A stretch of DNA of 64,000 nucleotides, from the NCBI RefSeq assembly GCF_028748065.1, contig NZ_CP118166.1, positions 2,743,501 through 2,807,500 on the forward strand, given 5' to 3'. The notes below the pieces were generated by a model that worked only from the letters and a program-made list of their open reading frames with translations, was not told the DNA's origin and ran no database searches. The DNA comes from Hyphococcus flavus. Lineage in GTDB: Bacteria > Pseudomonadota > Alphaproteobacteria > Caulobacterales > Parvularculaceae. Positions within the stretch are counted from its first letter, which is position 1, and each line of letters opens with the position of its first letter. The position numbers and the translations under genes were made by a program. This document shows, one piece after another, positions 33,777-42,936 of this stretch.

Positions 33777-35084
33777 ATGACACACCACGAATACAACTTC
33801 GACGGTCTGATCGGCCCGACGCATAATTATGCAGGGCTTTCCTTCGGCAATATCGCGTCGGCGACGAACAAAGGCGCGGCGTCGAACCCGCGCGAGGCGG
33901 CGCTTCAGGGTCTCGCAAAAATGCGTGCGGCTATGGAGCTTGGTCTGAAACAAGGCTTCCTGCCGCCGCAGGACCGCCCGCATCTGAAAACCCTGCGTGC
34001 TTTAGGTTTTTCCGGAACAGACAAACAAATCATCGAAAAGGCGGTGAAGGCCGAGCCGCAATTGCTCGCCAATTGCTACGCCGCATCGTCCATGTGGACG
34101 GCGAATGCGGGCACGGTGGCGCCGTCGCCCGACACGGCGGACGGCAAAGTGCATTTCACCGCGGCCAATCTCGCCGCGAATTTTCATCGTTCGATTGAGG
34201 CTGTTACGACTTCACGCATGCTCAAACATATTTTCAAGGATGAGAAGTTCTTCGTCCATCATCCGCCGATGCCGGGCGCCATGCATTTCGGCGACGAGGG
34301 TGCTGCGAATCATGGACGGCTTTGCGAAAGCCATGGCGACAAGGGCGTGCATTTATTCGTCTATGGCGAGGACGGCGAAAAGTTTCCGGCGCGGCAGAAG
34401 AAGCGCGCATCGGAAGCGGTTGCACGCAACCACCTTCTCGACGAAAGCCATACGGTTTTCATCAAGCAATCGACAACGGCTCTGGATGCCGGCGCGTTCC
34501 ACAATGACGTTGTCGGCGTCGCCAACGGAACCGTCCTGTTTTTGCATGAGCAGAGTTTTGCTGACGTGCAAGCCGCCTATGCCGCTATCCGCGAAAAGGC
34601 GCCGTTTGCAGAGATTATCGAAGCGCCAGCCAGCGCGGTTTCTCTGGAAGACTGCATCAAGTCCTATCTCTTCAACTCTCAGCTTTTGACATTACCGGGG
34701 GGCGAGATGGCGTTGCTTCTGCCGACGGAAGCGGAAGAAAACGAACGCGTCAAAGCTTTCGTTGATGCGACCCTCTCTAAAAACAATCCTATCAACCGGG
34801 TGATCTATAAAAACGTGCGCGAGTCCATGCGCAATGGCGGCGGTCCGGCATGTTTGCGTCTGCGCGTTGTTCTGTCAGAAGACGAAGCAGCCGCGGCGGA
34901 TCAGCATTTCATTCTCGATGACGCCAAAATCACTGCGCTGGAGAATTGGGTGAGAACCCATTACCGTGATCGCATTGCACCTGACGATCTTGCTGATCCC
35001 GCACTGATGGAAGAAAGCTTCGCCGCCATGCAAGCGCTGACCGATCTATTGGGTATGGGCGCATTTTACGATGTCCAGCGGTAA
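33777..35084 (+). CDS. astB: N-succinylarginine dihydrolase
   Basis: 435 residues. AstB family: N-terminal EYNFDGLIGPTHNYAGLSFGN, QGLAKMRAAMELGLKQGFLPP, SSMWTANAGTVAPSPDTADGK, FVHHPPMPGAMHFGDEGAANH, the HNDVVGVANG histidine region, and the late RESMRNGGGPACLRLRV block with a catalytic Cys in GGPACLRLR. It hydrolyses N-succinylarginine to N-succinylornithine, CO2 and ammonia. Last ast gene in the window. Confidence 0.95.
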   Translation: MTHHEYNFDGLIGPTHNYAGLSFGNIASATNKGAASNPREAALQGLAKMRAAMELGLKQGFLPPQDRPHLKTLRALGFSGTDKQIIEKAVKAEPQLLANCYAASSMWTANAGTVAPSPDTADGKVHFTAANLAANFHRSIEAVTTSRMLKHIFKDEKFFVHHPPMPGAMHFGDEGAANHGRLCESHGDKGVHLFVYGEDGEKFPARQKKRASEAVARNHLLDESHTVFIKQSTTALDAGAFHNDVVGVANGTVLFLHEQSFADVQAAYAAIREKAPFAEIIEAPASAVSLEDCIKSYLFNSQLLTLPGGEMALLLPTEAEENERVKAFVDATLSKNNPINRVIYKNVRESMRNGGGPACLRLRVVLSEDEAAAADQHFILDDAKITALENWVRTHYRDRIAPDDLADPALMEESFAAMQALTDLLGMGAFYDVQR

Positions 35085-35187
35085 CAATACCGTTTTGACC
35101 CAAATTGAAACAGGTTCAGCCTGGGCCGGTAGGCGTGCATTAAGATTTCACTTCTAAATTCGCTTCAATATTTATTGGAGCTGCGTA

Positions 35188-37011
35188 ATGGAAAAAGCCA
35201 CGCCTGAGGGAGAGCGGGCAAGCCATAGTCGTGAGCCGTCGGTTTTATCGGCGCTCATTGCTACGGCGCTAACGCGGCGTCATCAACTTGTGACGCGATA
35301 CATTATCGCCGCTATCGGCGCCGGCATTTTGTGGGGCGTCGTAAGCCCCGTATTGTCTGCGGCATGGTTTCTGGCGATTGTTGTCAGTCAGGTTGTTGAC
35401 GATTATTTCTGGAAACCGTTTCGCGATGAAGCACGCACGGCATCGCCATCAAAATTCGAATGGATTAGCCTGTGTGCGAGTGCTGCACAGGCAACGGTCG
35501 TTTACTCTGCTTTGCCAGCCATGTTGTGGTGGCTGTGGGATGCGCCCGGAAAAATTTTCGCCATGCTGTGGCTTTCGGGCGCCTTGTTGCATGTCACCAT
35601 GCATATGCATCATGAAAAGCGGACTTTTATTGCGGCGATTGTTCCGCATGCCATGTATTTCTTCGGGCTACCGATTTATTCTCTCATTACCGGTTTAGAA
35701 CCAGGTAGGGTCGGTTCGGCGGCGTTGTTGCTGGCGTGCCTTTTATACGTTTCGCACCTTGTTGTGGCATTCAGGGAATATCAGTCCGCCAGCAAGGGCA
35801 TGCGTCTTTCGCGTGAAGAAGCGTTAAAGCGACAGGCGGTAGCGGAGCAAGCCAGCGAAGCGAAATCCGCGTTTCTTGCCAACATGAGTCACGAAATTCG
35901 CACGCCCATGAATGGCATTCTAGGCATGGCTTCGGCTCTGGAAACGGAAGAATTAACATCTTCGCAGCGGGAGAAGGTGCAGGTCATTCAGGACTCGGGC
36001 GATCTCATGCTCATGCTGTTGAACGATCTTCTGGACTTGTCAAAGATCGAAGCGAACAAGATTGAGCTTGATCTCAAACCGTTTGCATTCTCCGATATCG
36101 CTAGAAAAGTTGAAAGCCTTCACAGCATTAATGCGAAAGACAAGGGGCTGGCGTTTTCCGTAGAGTGCGAATGCAATAGCTCGGCGCCGCGACTGGGCGA
36201 CGGTCACCGCATTCTGCAAGTCCTGCACAACCTGGTTGCGAATGCCATCAAATTTACCGAACGCGGTTCGGTTCGGGTTAAGATTGTTGCAAATGAAAGC
36301 GACGTGGCTCGAATTGAAGTCGCCGATACAGGCATTGGCATCACCAAGGAACAAGCGGCGCGCATTTTTGAGCCGTTCACGCAAGCTGACGCGTCAACAA
36401 CCAGGAAATACGGCGGCACGGGGCTTGGCCTCTCGATCGCCAAAGGGTTGGTGGAGGCCATGGGCGGTGAGATTTCTGTTCGCTCAAAAGCGGGCGAAGG
36501 CTCTCGGTTTATAGTCGAAATTCCTGTGCTGCTTGTAGCGGATAATCAGGTGCAATTGGATACGCATAAGGCTGTTCGAAAGGCTGAAACGCACGGCCGG
36601 CTAAAAATTCTCGCCGGCGAGGATAACGCCGTCAATCAGGCTGTGTTGAGTGCATTTTTGAAAGAGCGCCGCCATGAAGTGTACTTCGCGGCTGACGGCC
36701 TCGCGGTTGTAGATGCGTTCAAGCGTAATCAGTTCGATATTGTGCTCATGGATATTTCCATGCCGGTGCTGGACGGTCCCGAAGCGCTGCGTCAGATCCG
36801 ATTTCTGGAACGGGAAAGCGGGGCCAGTTCATTGACGCCTGTTATCGCCGTTTCGGCGCACGCCATGCCGCAGCAAGTCGAAGAGTATCTCAGCATGGGC
36901 TTTAACGGCTATGTCACGAAGCCGATACGTTCCGACAGCCTGCATGGCGAGATTGAGCGCGTACTTTCCGCCGAAGAACAGCCGGCGCATGCGTCGTCGC
37001 AAGTGGCTTAA
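35188..37011 (+). CDS. Hybrid sensor histidine kinase/response regulator
   Basis: 607 residues. An N-terminal membrane module of about six helices (residues 36-195, MASE-like) is followed by a short coiled linker. HisKA follows with phospho-acceptor His235 in FLANMSHEIRTPMNG, then HATPase_c with N-box HNLVANAIKFTE, G1 ADTGIGI and G2 GGTGLGLSIAKG (about 341-447). The receiver domain (about 472-590) carries phospho-acceptor Asp522 in IVLMDISMPVLDG. No separate output domain is visible, so signal goes on through phosphotransfer or a partner. No cognate regulator is adjacent; the sensed signal is probably membrane-associated. A 103-nt gap separates it from astB. Confidence 0.9.
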   Translation: MEKATPEGERASHSREPSVLSALIATALTRRHQLVTRYIIAAIGAGILWGVVSPVLSAAWFLAIVVSQVVDDYFWKPFRDEARTASPSKFEWISLCASAAQATVVYSALPAMLWWLWDAPGKIFAMLWLSGALLHVTMHMHHEKRTFIAAIVPHAMYFFGLPIYSLITGLEPGRVGSAALLLACLLYVSHLVVAFREYQSASKGMRLSREEALKRQAVAEQASEAKSAFLANMSHEIRTPMNGILGMASALETEELTSSQREKVQVIQDSGDLMLMLLNDLLDLSKIEANKIELDLKPFAFSDIARKVESLHSINAKDKGLAFSVECECNSSAPRLGDGHRILQVLHNLVANAIKFTERGSVRVKIVANESDVARIEVADTGIGITKEQAARIFEPFTQADASTTRKYGGTGLGLSIAKGLVEAMGGEISVRSKAGEGSRFIVEIPVLLVADNQVQLDTHKAVRKAETHGRLKILAGEDNAVNQAVLSAFLKERRHEVYFAADGLAVVDAFKRNQFDIVLMDISMPVLDGPEALRQIRFLERESGASSLTPVIAVSAHAMPQQVEEYLSMGFNGYVTKPIRSDSLHGEIERVLSAEEQPAHASSQVA

Positions 37012-37013
37012 TA

Positions 37014-37490
37014 TTACCGGATCACAGATTGTGGCAGCGGCGTAACCACCTTGTGCGTTACTTCGCGTAACGTAAAGCTTGATTCAACCGTTGCAATATT
37101 CGGCATACGGAGCATTGTTTCAGAAAGAAAAGTTTCATATGTCGCGAGGGAAGGGACGACGACCCTGATAAAATAATCGAACTTACCAGTGACCAGATAG
37201 CATTCCATCACTTCTTCACGATTTTTGATTGCGGCCTCGAATTCGCGAAGCGTTTTGTCGTCTTCTCTTTCAAGTTTGACTAGAATTATGACTGTGACGT
37301 TGACGCCCAGGGCTTCCCGGTTAATCTCCGTACGGTAACCTTTTATAATGCCTTCGCTTTCAAGCCGGCGCAGGCGACGAAGGCAAGGGGTCGGAGAAAG
37401 GCCAACACGCTCTGCGAGTTCGGCGTTGGTGATGCGGGCATTTTCCTGCAGGTGCTTCAGGATCTTGTGGTCGATATGGTCGAGTTTCAT
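37014..37490 (-). CDS. Lrp/AsnC family transcriptional regulator
   Basis: 158 residues. The N-terminal winged helix-turn-helix (HKILKHLQENARITNAELAERVGLSPTPCLRRLRRLE) is followed by the ligand-binding RAM domain (EVMECYLVTGKFDYFIRVVVPSLATYETFL, ATVESSFTLREV). These regulators respond to amino acids. It is divergent from the Glu/Leu/Phe/Val-type dehydrogenase; a perfect 15-nt palindrome at 37520-37534 lies between them and is the likely operator. Probable local activator or repressor of that dehydrogenase. Confidence 0.92.
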   Translation of the reverse strand: MKLDHIDHKILKHLQENARITNAELAERVGLSPTPCLRRLRRLESEGIIKGYRTEINREALGVNVTVIILVKLEREDDKTLREFEAAIKNREEVMECYLVTGKFDYFIRVVVPSLATYETFLSETMLRMPNIATVESSFTLREVTHKVVTPLPQSVIR

Positions 37491-37519
37491 AGGTCCCTTC
37501 CAATAATCTAACCTGTATT

Positions 37520-37534
37520 TAGCATTATATGCTA
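37520..37534. promoter_or_regulatory. Palindromic operator candidate for the Lrp-like regulator
   Basis: TAGCAT-TAT-ATGCTA, a perfect dyad in the divergent 171-nt gap. It is 30 nt from the regulator start and about 130 nt from the dehydrogenase start. AT-rich, 15 bp, consistent with Lrp-family sites. Assignment is by position and symmetry only. Confidence 0.5.
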
Positions 37535-37661
37535 ACCGTCAAGCGCTAAGGCCCCTTTTTTGACCGGAACCGCTCTGCCGTTTGAGTTAAGGAAAACCCG
37601 GTTGGCGGAAGCAAGACTGTCAGTCGTCATAATAAACCTCGCCCCTAAAGGAGAAACGCCC

Positions 37662-38735
37662 GTGTTGAAGTCTGAGGTCCTGGCCGTCGAAGGCTGGAAA
37701 AAAGTCATTCATTTTGAAGACGATACTGCCGGGCTGAAAGCGATTATCGCCGTACATGACGCGACGCTTGGTCCAGGCTGCGGCGGGTGCCGAATTTTTC
37801 CTTACGCGCGTTTTGAAGACGGACTGGAAGACGTCAAAAAACTTTCTCGCGGAATGACGTTTAAAAACGCCCTGGGCGGTATTCCTTTCGGGGGCGGAAA
37901 GGCGGTTATTTTCGCCGATCCAAAAAAGGACAAAACTCCTGCTCTGCTCGAAGCGTTTGGACGAGCCGTCGATAGCCTTGATGGACTTTACTACACAGCA
38001 GAAGATTCCGGCGTGACTGAACAGGATCTGGAAATCGTACGGTCTGTGACGAAATACGCCGCCGGCATGCAAAACAAGGGGATTGGCGGCAACCCGTCGC
38101 CTTTTACGGCGCGCGGCGTATGGCGCGGCATGCAAGCAGCAGCGCGTAAAAAGCTTGGCGTGGACAGCTTGAAAGGACTTAAAGTTTCCATTCTTGGCGT
38201 CGGCGCGGTCGGTATGGAACTGGCGCGGCTTATCCATGAAGAAGGCGGCAAGCTTGTTGTTGCTGACGTCAATCAGGCGGCGGTGAAAGAGGCCGTGGAA
38301 CGCTTCGGCGCTGAAACCACAGCGCCTGAAGACGCCATCGCGGCTGATGTTGATATTTTCTCACCCTGTGCGCTGGGCGGGTCCATCAATGAGCTTTCAA
38401 TCAAGCGTCTGAAAGCGAAGATCGTTGCCGGCGCCGCCAACAACCAGTTGAAAACGCCGGATATGGATCAGACGCTGGCCGATATGGGCGTCCTTTATTG
38501 CCCGGATTATGTCATCAACGCAGCGGGCGTCATCAGCGTCGGCATGGAGATCACTGGCGCCTGGACAGAAGAAGAACTGACAAGGCGCATCGATAAAATC
38601 GGCGAGACGCTCAGCGGCATTTTCGAGCGTGCGGAAAATGAAAATGCGCCGACGGGGGCTGTTGCCGACAGAATGGCGCTTGAAGTCATTTCAAATGGCG
38701 CCAAGTCTGGGCTACAAGCAAATTCCGCGGCGTAA
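37662..38735 (+). CDS. Glu/Leu/Phe/Val dehydrogenase (leucine dehydrogenase type)
   Basis: 357 residues from GTG 37662, preceded by AAAGGAG at 37647-37653; an upstream frame start at 37560 has no such site. The catalytic and substrate part contains GGIPFGGGKAVIFADP (Lys in GGGKAV) and GPGCGGCRIFPYA; NAD-binding motif GVGAVGMELA. Length and motifs fit leucine/valine/phenylalanine dehydrogenases, which reversibly deaminate branched-chain or aromatic amino acids to 2-oxo acids using NAD. The divergent Lrp-type gene fits amino-acid control. Substrate among Leu, Val and Phe cannot be fixed by eye. Confidence 0.87.
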   Translation: MLKSEVLAVEGWKKVIHFEDDTAGLKAIIAVHDATLGPGCGGCRIFPYARFEDGLEDVKKLSRGMTFKNALGGIPFGGGKAVIFADPKKDKTPALLEAFGRAVDSLDGLYYTAEDSGVTEQDLEIVRSVTKYAAGMQNKGIGGNPSPFTARGVWRGMQAAARKKLGVDSLKGLKVSILGVGAVGMELARLIHEEGGKLVVADVNQAAVKEAVERFGAETTAPEDAIAADVDIFSPCALGGSINELSIKRLKAKIVAGAANNQLKTPDMDQTLADMGVLYCPDYVINAAGVISVGMEITGAWTEEELTRRIDKIGETLSGIFERAENENAPTGAVADRMALEVISNGAKSGLQANSAA

Positions 38736-38757
38736 AAAGCCGAAACAGGAGATCATC

Positions 38758-39945
38758 ATGGCTCAGCAGGACCCCATCGTCATCGCCGGCATGGCGCGCA
38801 CGCCCATCGGCAATTTTCTCGGCGCATTTGCATCCGTCAAAGCGACGGAGCTGGGATCGCGCGCGATCGAGGCGGCGCTTTCTCGCGGCGGGGTGAAAGC
38901 GGGCGATGTGGACGAAGTTCTGATGGGCTGCGTCTTGCCTGCTGGCCTCGGTCAGGCGCCAGCGCGTCAAGCCTCCCTTGGCGCTGGCATCCCGCAAGCA
39001 GCGGGGTGTACGACAGTCAATAAGATGTGCGGCTCCGGCATGAAGACAGTCATGATGGGGCATGACGCCATCCTCGCTGGCGCTGGAGAGATTGTCGTCG
39101 CGGGCGGCATGGAATCCATGACGGGCGCGCCGCATCTGCTGCCGAGCGGGCGCACCGGCATCAAATACGGGGCCGGGCAGGTTTACGACCACATGGCGAT
39201 TGACGGCCTTGAAGATGCGTATGAGCCGGGACGCGCCATGGGCGTGTTTGCGGAAAAATGCGCCCGTGAGTGGCAGTTTTCTCGCGAAGATCAGGACGAG
39301 TATTCCATGCGTTCGGTGACCCGCGCTCAAGCGGCGATCAAGGACGGTTCTTTCAAGGACGAGATTACCGCCATCGAAGTCAAAACACGCAAAGGCGCCG
39401 TGACAGTCTCAGACGATGAAAAGCCGGGCCTCGTCGATGCGGCGAAAATTCCATCATTGCGTGCGGCTTTCGAAAAAGACGGCACCGTGACAGCAGGTAA
39501 TGCGTCGGCGATTTCCGACGGTGCGGCGGCGCTTGTGCTCATGCGTCAGTCTATGGCGGACAAGAAAGGCGCGAAACCCGTCGCGCGCATCATCGCTCAT
39601 TCGACCCATGCGCAGGAGCCGGAATGGTTCACCACAGCGCCAGTGGCGTCGATCAAGACAGTTCTCGAAAAAGCAGGTTGGTCATCGGATGAGGTCGATC
39701 TTTATGAGATCAACGAGGCGTTTTCAGTGGTGCCTTTGGCCGCTATGCGCGAACACAAGCTGCCCGCCGAAAAGGTCAACATCCATGGCGGCGCGATCGC
39801 GCTCGGTCACCCGATCGGCGCATCAGGCGCGCGTATTCTCTGCACGCTGATCAGCGCGCTTCAAAAAACCGGCGGCAAGAAAGGCGTTGCCTCGCTTTGC
39901 ATAGGCGGCGGCGAAGCGACGTCAGTGGCGCTGGAGTTGGTGTAA
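38758..39945 (+). CDS. Acetyl-CoA C-acyltransferase (thiolase)
   Basis: 395 residues from ATG 38758 (CAGGAG upstream, about 8 nt). Thiolase signatures: catalytic Cys91 in NKMCGSGMKTV, second-domain histidine in GGAIALGHPIGASGAR, and CIGGGEATSVALE. It makes or splits acetoacetyl-CoA or longer 3-oxoacyl-CoA. It follows the amino-acid dehydrogenase by 22 nt and is probably co-transcribed, fitting branched-chain amino acid or ketone-body breakdown. An AtoB/PhaA-like acetyl-CoA acetyltransferase role is most likely, but substrate chain length cannot be read from the sequence. Confidence 0.93.
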   Translation: MAQQDPIVIAGMARTPIGNFLGAFASVKATELGSRAIEAALSRGGVKAGDVDEVLMGCVLPAGLGQAPARQASLGAGIPQAAGCTTVNKMCGSGMKTVMMGHDAILAGAGEIVVAGGMESMTGAPHLLPSGRTGIKYGAGQVYDHMAIDGLEDAYEPGRAMGVFAEKCAREWQFSREDQDEYSMRSVTRAQAAIKDGSFKDEITAIEVKTRKGAVTVSDDEKPGLVDAAKIPSLRAAFEKDGTVTAGNASAISDGAAALVLMRQSMADKKGAKPVARIIAHSTHAQEPEWFTTAPVASIKTVLEKAGWSSDEVDLYEINEAFSVVPLAAMREHKLPAEKVNIHGGAIALGHPIGASGARILCTLISALQKTGGKKGVASLCIGGGEATSVALELV

Positions 39946-39961
39946 GTTTCGCGAGAAGCGC

Positions 39962-40699
39962 CTAACCAAACACGCGCCGCAATATTTCCGAAGTGCGTTT
40001 CGCCGGGTTCGCACGGATCGCGGCTTCCTCTTTGGCGATGTAGAGGAACATGCCGTCGAGGCCATACTGAACGCCATGACGGATAAGATCGTTTTTGGCG
40101 TCGGCGCCGAGTTGCGGCGCCAGCGGTATCGATTTCAGCCTGGCTGTCAACGAGTCGAACGTTCTGATGGCGCCGGCTTCCTGTAACGCGTTAGACATGA
40201 TCGGCGTGAAGAGATTGGTCAGCGGCGTGAAGGTTCTATTTTTCAGGTAATTCGTCGCCGCATTCTCGCCGCCGCGCACGACACCGATAGCGTCGTTTAT
40301 GTTCATAGACGAAATGGCGTTGACAAAAATGCTTCGCGCGCGTGGGACAGCCGTTTCGGCGCCGCGGTTGAGCTGTGTTTCCAGTGTATCGAGCGGCCCT
40401 GACAATCCGAAACGGGAAAGCGACGACTGCATGTCTTGTAAAAAACCGGGCAGGGGAATCCGTATTTGAGGATTGCGCAAGAAACCGTTTCGCACGCCAA
40501 TCGTCGAAATCGCCTGTGCGACGCCGTTATTGAGCGCCGCGCGAATGCCCGCCGCTGCGTCAGCTTCCGAAAGCGCGCCAACGCTTCCCGGAATGCTCGG
40601 AAATGTAACGCCATCGGTGACGCAGCCCGTCAAGATGCTGGCGCCGCCAAGCGCCAAAAACGACCTTCGCGGCACTAGCTTTGAAAGGTTCCTCATCAT
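39962..40699 (-). CDS. DUF4197-type lipoprotein
   Basis: 245 residues. Twin-Arg-like/lipoprotein signal MRNLSKLVPRRSFLALGGASILTGC (Cys27 lipobox LTGC). The mature domain is helix-rich: LSEADAAAGIRAALNNGVAQAI, SMNINDAIGVVRGGENAATNYLKNRT, LTNLFTPIMSNALQEAG, and LIRHGVQYGLDGMFLYIAKEEAAIRANPAKRTSEIL. These are typical of the DUF4197 family. Function unknown. Convergent with the thiolase across 16 nt; the next gene on the same strand (the amidohydrolase) lies 24 nt upstream. Confidence 0.8.
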   Translation of the reverse strand: MMRNLSKLVPRRSFLALGGASILTGCVTDGVTFPSIPGSVGALSEADAAAGIRAALNNGVAQAISTIGVRNGFLRNPQIRIPLPGFLQDMQSSLSRFGLSGPLDTLETQLNRGAETAVPRARSIFVNAISSMNINDAIGVVRGGENAATNYLKNRTFTPLTNLFTPIMSNALQEAGAIRTFDSLTARLKSIPLAPQLGADAKNDLIRHGVQYGLDGMFLYIAKEEAAIRANPAKRTSEILRRVFG

Positions 40700-40723
40700 A
40701 ACCCCTCCCGGGTTTATCAGTTT

Positions 40724-42790
40724 CTACTGGTCGCTAACCGTCGGGATTTCCGTAAACGGCGTAATGCCGAATTCCGGATAGATTTCGGTCGGATAGTAGA
40801 TCGTGCCGCCGCGTGAAACGAGCGAGATCGTTTTGATCGCCTTGATGTCTGCCGTCGGGTCGCCCGGTACAAGGAAGAAATCCGCCAGCTTTCCGGCTTC
40901 GATGGAACCGCGGCTGTCAGACACGCCTAGATATTCCGCCATGTCATAGGTTGCGCGTTTGAGGACGTCAGCCTCGCTCATGCCGAGATTAGTGAATAGC
41001 TCGACCTCACGATGCAGCATGAAGGCGCCGCCCATGTCCGTGCCCGGAACAAGGAAAATGCCGCGTTCATGCATGTTGGTCAGAATTTCGATGACTTTGT
41101 CGTAAGAGTCTCTGTATCTGCGGTCTTCCTCTTTGTCAGCGATGTTAAGCAAGGCGACTTTCGCATTGCGCTGAACGGCGACCGGCATGTGGTCAATATA
41201 GTCAAGAGCCGCGCGGTTCGTCTCTCCGTTGCGTCCAAGCATGGCGTATTCATGAATGACCAGCGTTGGCTCGTGAGCGACGTCGTTTTCAACCATTAAA
41301 TTCAGCGTGCGCTGGACTTCATCGCTATCAAGATCGATCCCCTCGAACAACTGAATGCCTGTGATGCGTTGCATGGTGCGTGTGTCCGCGTCAGGCGGCA
41401 GCACCCAGCTCAACATGACCTGGTTAAGGTGGGTGATTTCGTCGTAGCCCGCCTCAATCATCTCATCTGGCGTTGAAAAAGCCGGAATGTGTCCGGCGAC
41501 ACGCATGCCGTTCGCGTGCGCCTCCGCCGCCATCGCCGGCACCCATTCGCCCTTGACGGAGCTGTAAATCTTGATCTGGCCATACCCGTCGCGCGCTGCA
41601 TACATGCGCACAAGTTCGACAGCTTCTTCTTCCGTGCTCGCCAGTTCGCCGGTTGAGTTGTTGGTTTCGCTGATGCCCTCGATAAAGCCGCTCATGTGAA
41701 TGCGCGGTCCGGCAAGCGCGCCGCTTTCGATCCGTTCACGTAAGGGTTCGAGGACGGTGATTTCATTGCCCATATCGCGAATGGACGTGATGCCCGCCAG
41801 CAGATTCATCAGCGCGTCATCATCACCCACATGGCCGTGCATGTCATAAAGGCCCGGTATCAAAGAACCGCCAGCGCCATCGATAATGACTTCGCCTTCG
41901 GCGCCAGTTGCGTCAGCCGCTTCAATAGCGGCGATGCGGTCGCCTTCCACCAGCACGGATACCGGGTCCGACATTTCTAGCGTGTCAGGTTGAAAGACGC
42001 GGACATTCTGTATCCGCACGGGCGCGCCATAATCATGGGCGTATTCCTGCTGGAGTTCTTCAAAACGTGTCGCGCCATAGTCGGCGGCAAGATTGCGGAG
42101 CCGCTCTTCTTCAGCTTCAAACCCTTCGCGGATAACGATAAAACGCGGCGTGGTGTAGGCGAAAAACCGGTCTTGATCGTCGAGGATGATGTAATCGGGG
42201 TCAAGGTCGGCGCCAGACAGAGCGTAGGTGGTGACAGAAAGCATACCACTTTCGCCCTCGACCTCCATAGTTTCCATTTCAGACAGACGTAGCTCTCCCG
42301 CAGGCAGCGCCGGTAGAGTGTTGTCTCCATCCTTCAGCAGCGCTCGGGCATAGACATACCCGGAATAGGGGCTGCCGAACTGACTGATATAGAGCGCGGG
42401 TTCGTCGATATCGGCCGAACCACTGCCGGTGGCGTCGGTCCAGGACGCGCGGCCTCCATCGAGCGCATAGGTCTCCTCAACTGAGTTGCCAAATGTCGTC
42501 GCGCCCTTGATCGACCATGAAACAGGCAGTCCCGCCTCGTCATAAGAAACCGTTTCCGCAAAAGTCGGTCCACGGCCATTGTTTTTGTAGTCGTAGTCTA
42601 TGGTCGCTTCATTACCGTTATGATCCACTTTCAAGTGGCCCACGCGTTCGCCCGCGATAATGACGGCATAGGATTCGGACTTAACGGCGCTTTCGCCGGT
42701 TTCGGTTGTTGAACTCGTGTCCTCGCTTGCAGGTGAGCAGGCGGCGGCCGCCAGAAGCGCGAGCGCGCCGGCAATGTGATGGTTTCTCAT
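40724..42790 (-). CDS. Amidohydrolase lipoprotein with extra N-terminal domain
   Basis: 688 residues. Lipoprotein signal with Cys18 (LAAAAC). Residues about 36-255 form an unrecognised beta-rich domain (ESYAVIIAGERVGHLKVDHNG to FEELQQEYAHDYGAPVRIQ). The amidohydrolase TIM barrel follows, with metal ligands His318 and His320 (DMHGHVG). Downstream pieces (QIKIYSSVKGEWVPAMAAEAHANGMRVAGHIP, ELFTNLGMSEADVLKRAT, GVSDSRGSIEAGKLADFFLV) fit imidazolonepropionase/dipeptidase-like amidohydrolases. Exported and membrane-anchored; substrate unknown. It is followed at 24 nt by the DUF4197 gene. Confidence 0.82.
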   Translation of the reverse strand: MRNHHIAGALALLAAAACSPASEDTSSTTETGESAVKSESYAVIIAGERVGHLKVDHNGNEATIDYDYKNNGRGPTFAETVSYDEAGLPVSWSIKGATTFGNSVEETYALDGGRASWTDATGSGSADIDEPALYISQFGSPYSGYVYARALLKDGDNTLPALPAGELRLSEMETMEVEGESGMLSVTTYALSGADLDPDYIILDDQDRFFAYTTPRFIVIREGFEAEEERLRNLAADYGATRFEELQQEYAHDYGAPVRIQNVRVFQPDTLEMSDPVSVLVEGDRIAAIEAADATGAEGEVIIDGAGGSLIPGLYDMHGHVGDDDALMNLLAGITSIRDMGNEITVLEPLRERIESGALAGPRIHMSGFIEGISETNNSTGELASTEEEAVELVRMYAARDGYGQIKIYSSVKGEWVPAMAAEAHANGMRVAGHIPAFSTPDEMIEAGYDEITHLNQVMLSWVLPPDADTRTMQRITGIQLFEGIDLDSDEVQRTLNLMVENDVAHEPTLVIHEYAMLGRNGETNRAALDYIDHMPVAVQRNAKVALLNIADKEEDRRYRDSYDKVIEILTNMHERGIFLVPGTDMGGAFMLHREVELFTNLGMSEADVLKRATYDMAEYLGVSDSRGSIEAGKLADFFLVPGDPTADIKAIKTISLVSRGGTIYYPTEIYPEFGITPFTEIPTVSDQ

Positions 42791-42936
42791 ACGGATTGAT
42801 TGTCCCCGGTTGGTTTGATCGGCTAGAGCCTTGTTCTAGCGATTTAGAGCATTTATCCCTTTTTGTCATATAGGACGCATTGCGGCTGTTCGGCCGGAAC
42901 GGCTAAAAAGACCAAAACCCCATAGGAGACAATCGC

